A stretch of DNA of 64,000 nucleotides from Sipunculus nudus (Eukaryota > Annelida > Sipuncula > Golfingiida > Sipunculidae): positions 26,630,401 to 26,694,400 of the forward strand of contig CM049317.1 in NCBI GenBank assembly GCA_026874595.1, written 5' to 3'. Under the pieces are notes generated by a model, which had not been told where the DNA came from, ran no database searches, and was given only the letters and a program-made list of their open reading frames with translations. Below are positions 59,993 through 64,000 of the stretch, in pieces; position 1 is the first letter of the stretch; every line of letters begins with the position of its first letter. A program made the translations under genes and the position numbers.

Positions 59993-60843
59993 CTATACAC
60001 GTGTGCTAGAAAGTGTTGACCTACCTGTAGGTGGAGGTCGCGGGTCAGTTCCCCTAACCAGTGGTGACTGGTCATCTCCCAGAGGCCACCTATTATCTGC
60101 CAAATTCTTGCACCAAATACACTGCCATGAACCCATCCACAATTTCCAGAACTCAAAATACTCGGCCTTGAAGGTGACAAGGAGTCGCATGAATTTCCGG
60201 TATCCATACACATTTAATTCATTTCTTGTAGATTCATCATCCCTGGGGCGCGAAGGGTCGAATCTTATGTAAAAGCTGCTGAACAGTTTTGCCCGCACCA
60301 CTATCAGGGACAACTGGGGAACGTTTGAGTATATCTCAAACACGCCTTTGTAGAAGTCCACGTAAGCTTTTGCAATGACAAAACACCCAGCTTCAATATC
60401 AAACATTTTTAACAGCGATGCCAGCGGTGGGAAATTCTTCCCTATCATGTCCAATATGTCACTGACCACAGGTATGCATAGTTTGACAACAATTTCAATC
60501 CATGGTAGACCATTTGTCCAGTCGAATGTCAGCTCAAGGGCCAACACTTTGAAAAACACGCATGTGAAAGTCTGCACGGGGATGTCTTTATGGATGATTA
60601 TACCACACCCGACGTGTTTACCAAACTCGGCTAAAGGTATGTCAAAAACATCAGGCCGTTCAAAGCGCTTAACACGACGATGGGGGGTTGTCAGATTCTC
60701 CATTTTCTGTAGCGCTTCCTGGTAGGTAACATTCCCCGGAGTCATCAACTCCTGGTCTTCCCCACTAAACTCTGTTTCAGCGACTTGTTCCATCTGCTCT
60801 CCTTCGTTCAACTGTTTCTTCAGTTCCAGAGCCATTACTTCAC
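59993..60843 (-). CDS. terminal exon of an unrecognised gene with a furin-like site
   Basis: The acceptor AG at 60845-60844 (ACAACAG) joins in phase with the exon at 61205-61362. The frame runs 282 codons to TAG. An acidic lead (EFSGEDQELMTPG) precedes TPHRRVKR-F, a dibasic R-x-[KR]-R furin-type site. After it comes a hydrophobic, alternating region (VGCGIIIHKDIPVQTFTCVFF, WIEIVVKLCIPVVSDILDMI) and an aromatic block (YFEFWKLWMGSWQCIWC). I do not recognise the family. A GTAGGT at about 60030 could be a donor instead, which would shift the end. The coding stretch is visibly more GC-rich than its flanks. Confidence 0.65.
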
Positions 60844-61204
60844 CTGTTGTTAGATCAACCTCAATAATTCCAGTAGAGACATGTAAAATAGTTACGCTTT
60901 GCAATGATTATGTACAACTATTACAAAACAGAAATTGCCGGATAAATGAAAGAGAAAACGTAAGAAACAAAGACTTCCTGTCATACGACAGTCACGGATC
61001 TCCACCAATGTCCCATCCCCGGGTTTTCCCCTATTGCTATATGATCTTCTGGAAATCGTACCGCTAATAAAAACACCATTTCCATGGCGACGGAATAATG
61101 CATCGCTTTCATGCAAGAATTTTTCCCGATATAGAAGACACCCTTACGAACTATCGATCATATATTAAGTTACATATTTTAACAACAGATTGGTAAACAC
61201 TCAC

Positions 61205-61362
61205 CAATATCATTGCCAAAAGATAAAGCAGCTCTCTTGGCAAGGTGACCACAGTTGGTTCTGTTGTCACACAGACAGTTCATGTAATCTAAAGTATCAG
61301 CAGCAAATTCCGCAGCGGCGTGGCTGGCTCTTCTGATCCGACTTGGTTCTGAATCACACATA
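61205..61362 (-). CDS. penultimate exon of the unrecognised gene
   Basis: Acceptor AACCACAG, donor GTGAGT, phase 1 out. It encodes MCDSEPSRIRRASHAAAEFA, then NCLCDNRTNCGHLAKRAALSFGNDIG. The ATG at 61361 is one base inside the exon, so it could be the start codon, but there is no signal peptide there although the furin-like site downstream suggests secretion. A further upstream exon is therefore likely. Four cysteines cluster in NCLCDNRTNC and the preceding MC. Confidence 0.6.
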
Positions 61363-61817
61363 CTGTGGTTACCTTATTGTACGCAATGGTGTAAATTCGT
61401 GATTGGAAAATGAGTATAAATAAGTTGCTCCACATACTGATATAAATAAGGGGGGGGGGTTTATTCGCTTAAACAGATTAGTTAAAACACTTCTTAAAAC
61501 TTGTTTCAATAATCTGCAACCTATCCTATGCACAGCATTGGAACCGGTTCATACACACACATTTAGTATTCTAAAATATGACGTAATCGCCGCTGATATG
61601 TAAACTTTGGCACAGGTCGTAATATAATGACTGAAGCAGAAATGAGACAGGTATCGTGAGTTAATATATAGATTATGGGTAGTCGACAAGCGACTACGTA
61701 TATCCGCCGAAACCAGAGTGGGACGCGTGAAGTGAGGCATGGATTGAGTGGCAAGGGGAAATAGAGAGAGGAGTGTTGCATATTAGCATTGACGTCTCTA
61801 GCCTAAATGTGTATGGA
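61363..61817. other. no feature recognised
   Basis: Contains a poly-G run at about 61450. The short minus-strand frames are not supported. Confidence 0.45.
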
Positions 61818-62480
61818 GGAGGCGCCACCTGTCACGAAATCCAGAAAGTTATCCAAGTGGTGTACAATTGTAAAATTTTAGGCAGATAAGTCAAACCACT
61901 GCCATGATATGAGTGATTTTATCCCATGGCAGACACCACCAGTTTTGCGAATGACAAAGAGCTATGTGAGATCTATACACATGCAAAATTCCATGTGGAT
62001 ACGTCAAACCAGTCTTGAGATATAAGCCTAGAGGTCTACAGCCTGACCGTGAAAGTAGGTGGCACCACCTGTCAAAAATCGAGAAAACCATTCAAGATGT
62101 ATATACATGCAAAATATAAGGCAGATAAGTCAAACCACTGCCAAGAAACGAGAGATTTTGTCCCAAGGCAGACAAACAGACGGACTCTGTGCGAAAATGG
62201 TTGCATGAGGCGCCACCAGTTTTGCGTATGATAAAGAGCTATGTGACATGTATACACACGCAAAATGTCAGAAGCATACGTCAAACCAGTCCTGAGATAT
62301 AAGCCTGGATGTCTGCAGCCTGGACGTGAATGTAGGTGGCGCCACCTGTCATAAAATCCTGAAAGCTATCCAGGATGAATATACGTGCAAAATTTCAGGT
62401 GGATAAGTCAATTCTCTGCTGAGATATGCGTCATTTTATCACAAGGCAGAGGAACAGATGGACGCTGTGTAAAAAATGGT
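61818..62480. repeat. tandem repeat, about 240-275 bp, nearly three units
   Basis: Units begin GGTGG-GCCACCTGTCA near 61818, 62056 and 62332. Each holds GGCAGATAAGTCAAACCACTG and AGCTATGTGA, CAAACCAG, TGAGATATAAGCCT-type half-units. It ends in GACAAACAGACGGAC-like microsatellite, as in the E1-E3 elements. Confidence 0.75.
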
Positions 62481-63860
62481 TGCAAGTAGCGCAAGCCTTT
62501 TTTTGAATGTTATGAAGCATCAAGGGCTACATTTGTGCATTTTTTGCTTGCCGGAAATCTTTGATTTTCTGTCTTTCTGTCCTAAAATGCACAGTTTTGC
62601 AGGGAACGCTTTCAAACTTACAAAGTTGATGTAGAACCAGAAGTCCCCGGAGCCTATTGATTTTTGTCATGATCGATCAAAGGTCAGGGTCACGGTCATC
62701 AAAAGTTTGCAATACGGTTTTTCCTTCATATCTTTGTCACTATTAGTCGCATCTACTTCAACTGTAGCTCATTTTATCGTCATTCCAAGGCCTTTATTCT
62801 GGTGTATAGCTGTTTCAAATTTGCGGTAACCATGGTTACGCATTTTGGGGAAAAAGTCATGATATTCGAAAATAAGGGGTCTTATTTTTCTAACTTTGTC
62901 AATTTTAAAGCTACGGAAGTCTGTTTTTTTGCATCAGGTAGCATTCAAGTAGTATTATTTGATTATTCTAAAAGTCTTGCAATATCTCGTACAATATCAC
63001 GTCAAACGAGATATTTCGAGATATCGCTTAGTGATGGCCTTGATTTCACAAGTATGCAGGAATCATTTTTGAAAGTTATATATCTGATTTCTTAACCTAA
63101 TATCTCGAAATAGATTTTCCATTTTCCGGATATGGCCACAGTATGTCTGTCCGTTTGTCAGTTCTCCTCAAATTCGCCTGATTGCTTGTTCTTGCATCTC
63201 AAATATAGCATTCTACAAGCCACAGTTTTGCAGGAACCCTTTTGAAACTGGTACATCTTATGCCAAACAAAAGGAATTTTTCAGTTTCGGGATATGGCCA
63301 CCATGTGGTGCTGTACTAGAACCACTACAACGTATCATTTATTTGCCATATCTTCAAACCTGTGAACCTTATCTGCATAAACTATAATTATTTTGTTTCT
63401 TAATACCTTTTTCATATGATAATCTAGTCACCTGTTAGCTCAGATTGTCAGTATGTCTGTCCAATTGTCGGTTGTTGTAAGCTCTCTCTGCTTTCATGAT
63501 CTTATTTGTGATATATAGCGTTCAACAGAACACAACGTCTCAGCAATCGCTCTGAAAGTCACTGAACTGATAGAAAACCGACAGTTTGTTCTTCTTGTCC
63601 GTCTGTCTATCATTACAATTTCCGGCAAGCGTTCGACCCATGGTCGTCTAGTTTCCTGATTGGTCCGACGAGTCCGAAGATATGTGGGTTAATGTGTCAA
63701 AACATACGCACAGATGGACGTACTGGAGAGAAGAATGGTCAGAGGTCAACGCGAAATATTTTAGCCGCAGCTTTCATGTGACCCGATAATCGTGTAAAGT
63801 TTCGGAAAGATCAGTACAGTGGTCTCAGAGTTCTATTCCGAAAACGAACTGGGCAGTGAT
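62481..63860. repeat. divergent dispersed/tandem repeats
   Basis: Three loose copies (from about 62570, 63145 and 63455) share TGTCTGTC, ACAGTTTTGCAGG-A-C-CTTT and AAACT-GTACA blocks, plus GATCAAAGGTCAGGGTCACGG. No coding feature; probably another tandem-core element. Confidence 0.5.
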
Positions 63861-63912
63861 CGCGGCGGAACACGGCGGAACCACAGAAAACCATATAGTA
63901 TGATGGTTATGC

Positions 63913-64000
63913 TTACCAGTGATTAAAGCATATCCTCTGCTGCCTGTCATGCGATTTATACGATTCACGATACTCCCTGACCTTTCTTCTCTATTACTTT
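63913..64000 (-). CDS. possible exon cut by the window edge
   Basis: On the minus strand a frame open to the edge ends RMTGSRGYALITG at a good donor (GTAAGC, 63912-63907). RGYALI resembles the start of the caspase p20 fold, but 25 residues are too few to decide. Its phase does not fit the exon at 61362, so it is not the missing 5' end of that gene. Confidence 0.25.

Overview
The window is AT-rich eukaryotic DNA with long introns, GT-AG splice sites, dense (TA)n microsatellites and many repeats. It most likely comes from a lophotrochozoan, probably a marine bivalve mollusc. Two things suggest this: the secreted mosaic proteins built from lectin-like and adhesion modules, and the repeats with tandem cores followed by ACGG/GACA-type microsatellites, which resemble bivalve 'pearl'/Helentron-type elements. 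I cannot name the species.

Almost the whole window (59302 down to 1964, minus strand) is one gene, which I assembled by hand as 27 exons. Every junction is phase-compatible, and the summed coding length (4098 nt, stop included) divides by three, giving about 1365 residues. The order is: signal peptide; SRCR domain; F5/8C (discoidin) domain; F-type lectin (fucolectin/FTP) domain with an intact fucose-binding signature; P-type trefoil; two more F5/8C domains; two micro-exon linkers; two Link (hyaluronan-binding-like) domains; another micro-exon; and a C-terminal region of about 375 residues resembling the Vps62/DUF946 family. The product should be a secreted multi-lectin, plausibly a pattern-recognition, mucus or matrix protein (inference). 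Domain borders are nearly all phase 1, as expected of shuffled modules.

Upstream on the same strand, 59993-61362 holds the last two visible exons of a second gene. Its protein (about 335 residues visible) has a furin-like RRVKR site and belongs to no family I recognise. Its 5' end is not identified.

The introns carry the mobile DNA. Two decayed Ty3/Gypsy copies (9030-11345 plus; 57960-59000 minus) both have the integrase C-terminus upstream of reverse transcriptase, the Gmr1-type order. A DIRS1-like element lies at about 15.6-18.3 kb. A 276-bp repeat with tRNA-like box A and box B occurs as trimers at 10.4-11.0 kb (inserted inside the first Gypsy copy) and 25.4-26.1 kb (opposite orientation). 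Three elements (18996-21510, 38241-40150, 49581-50929) share termini but carry different tandem cores; two of them have paralogous empty sites within the window. A 3.8-kb element with long inverted repeats sits in the intron at 28.7-32.5 kb. The right end (61.8-63.9 kb) is more tandem and dispersed repeats.
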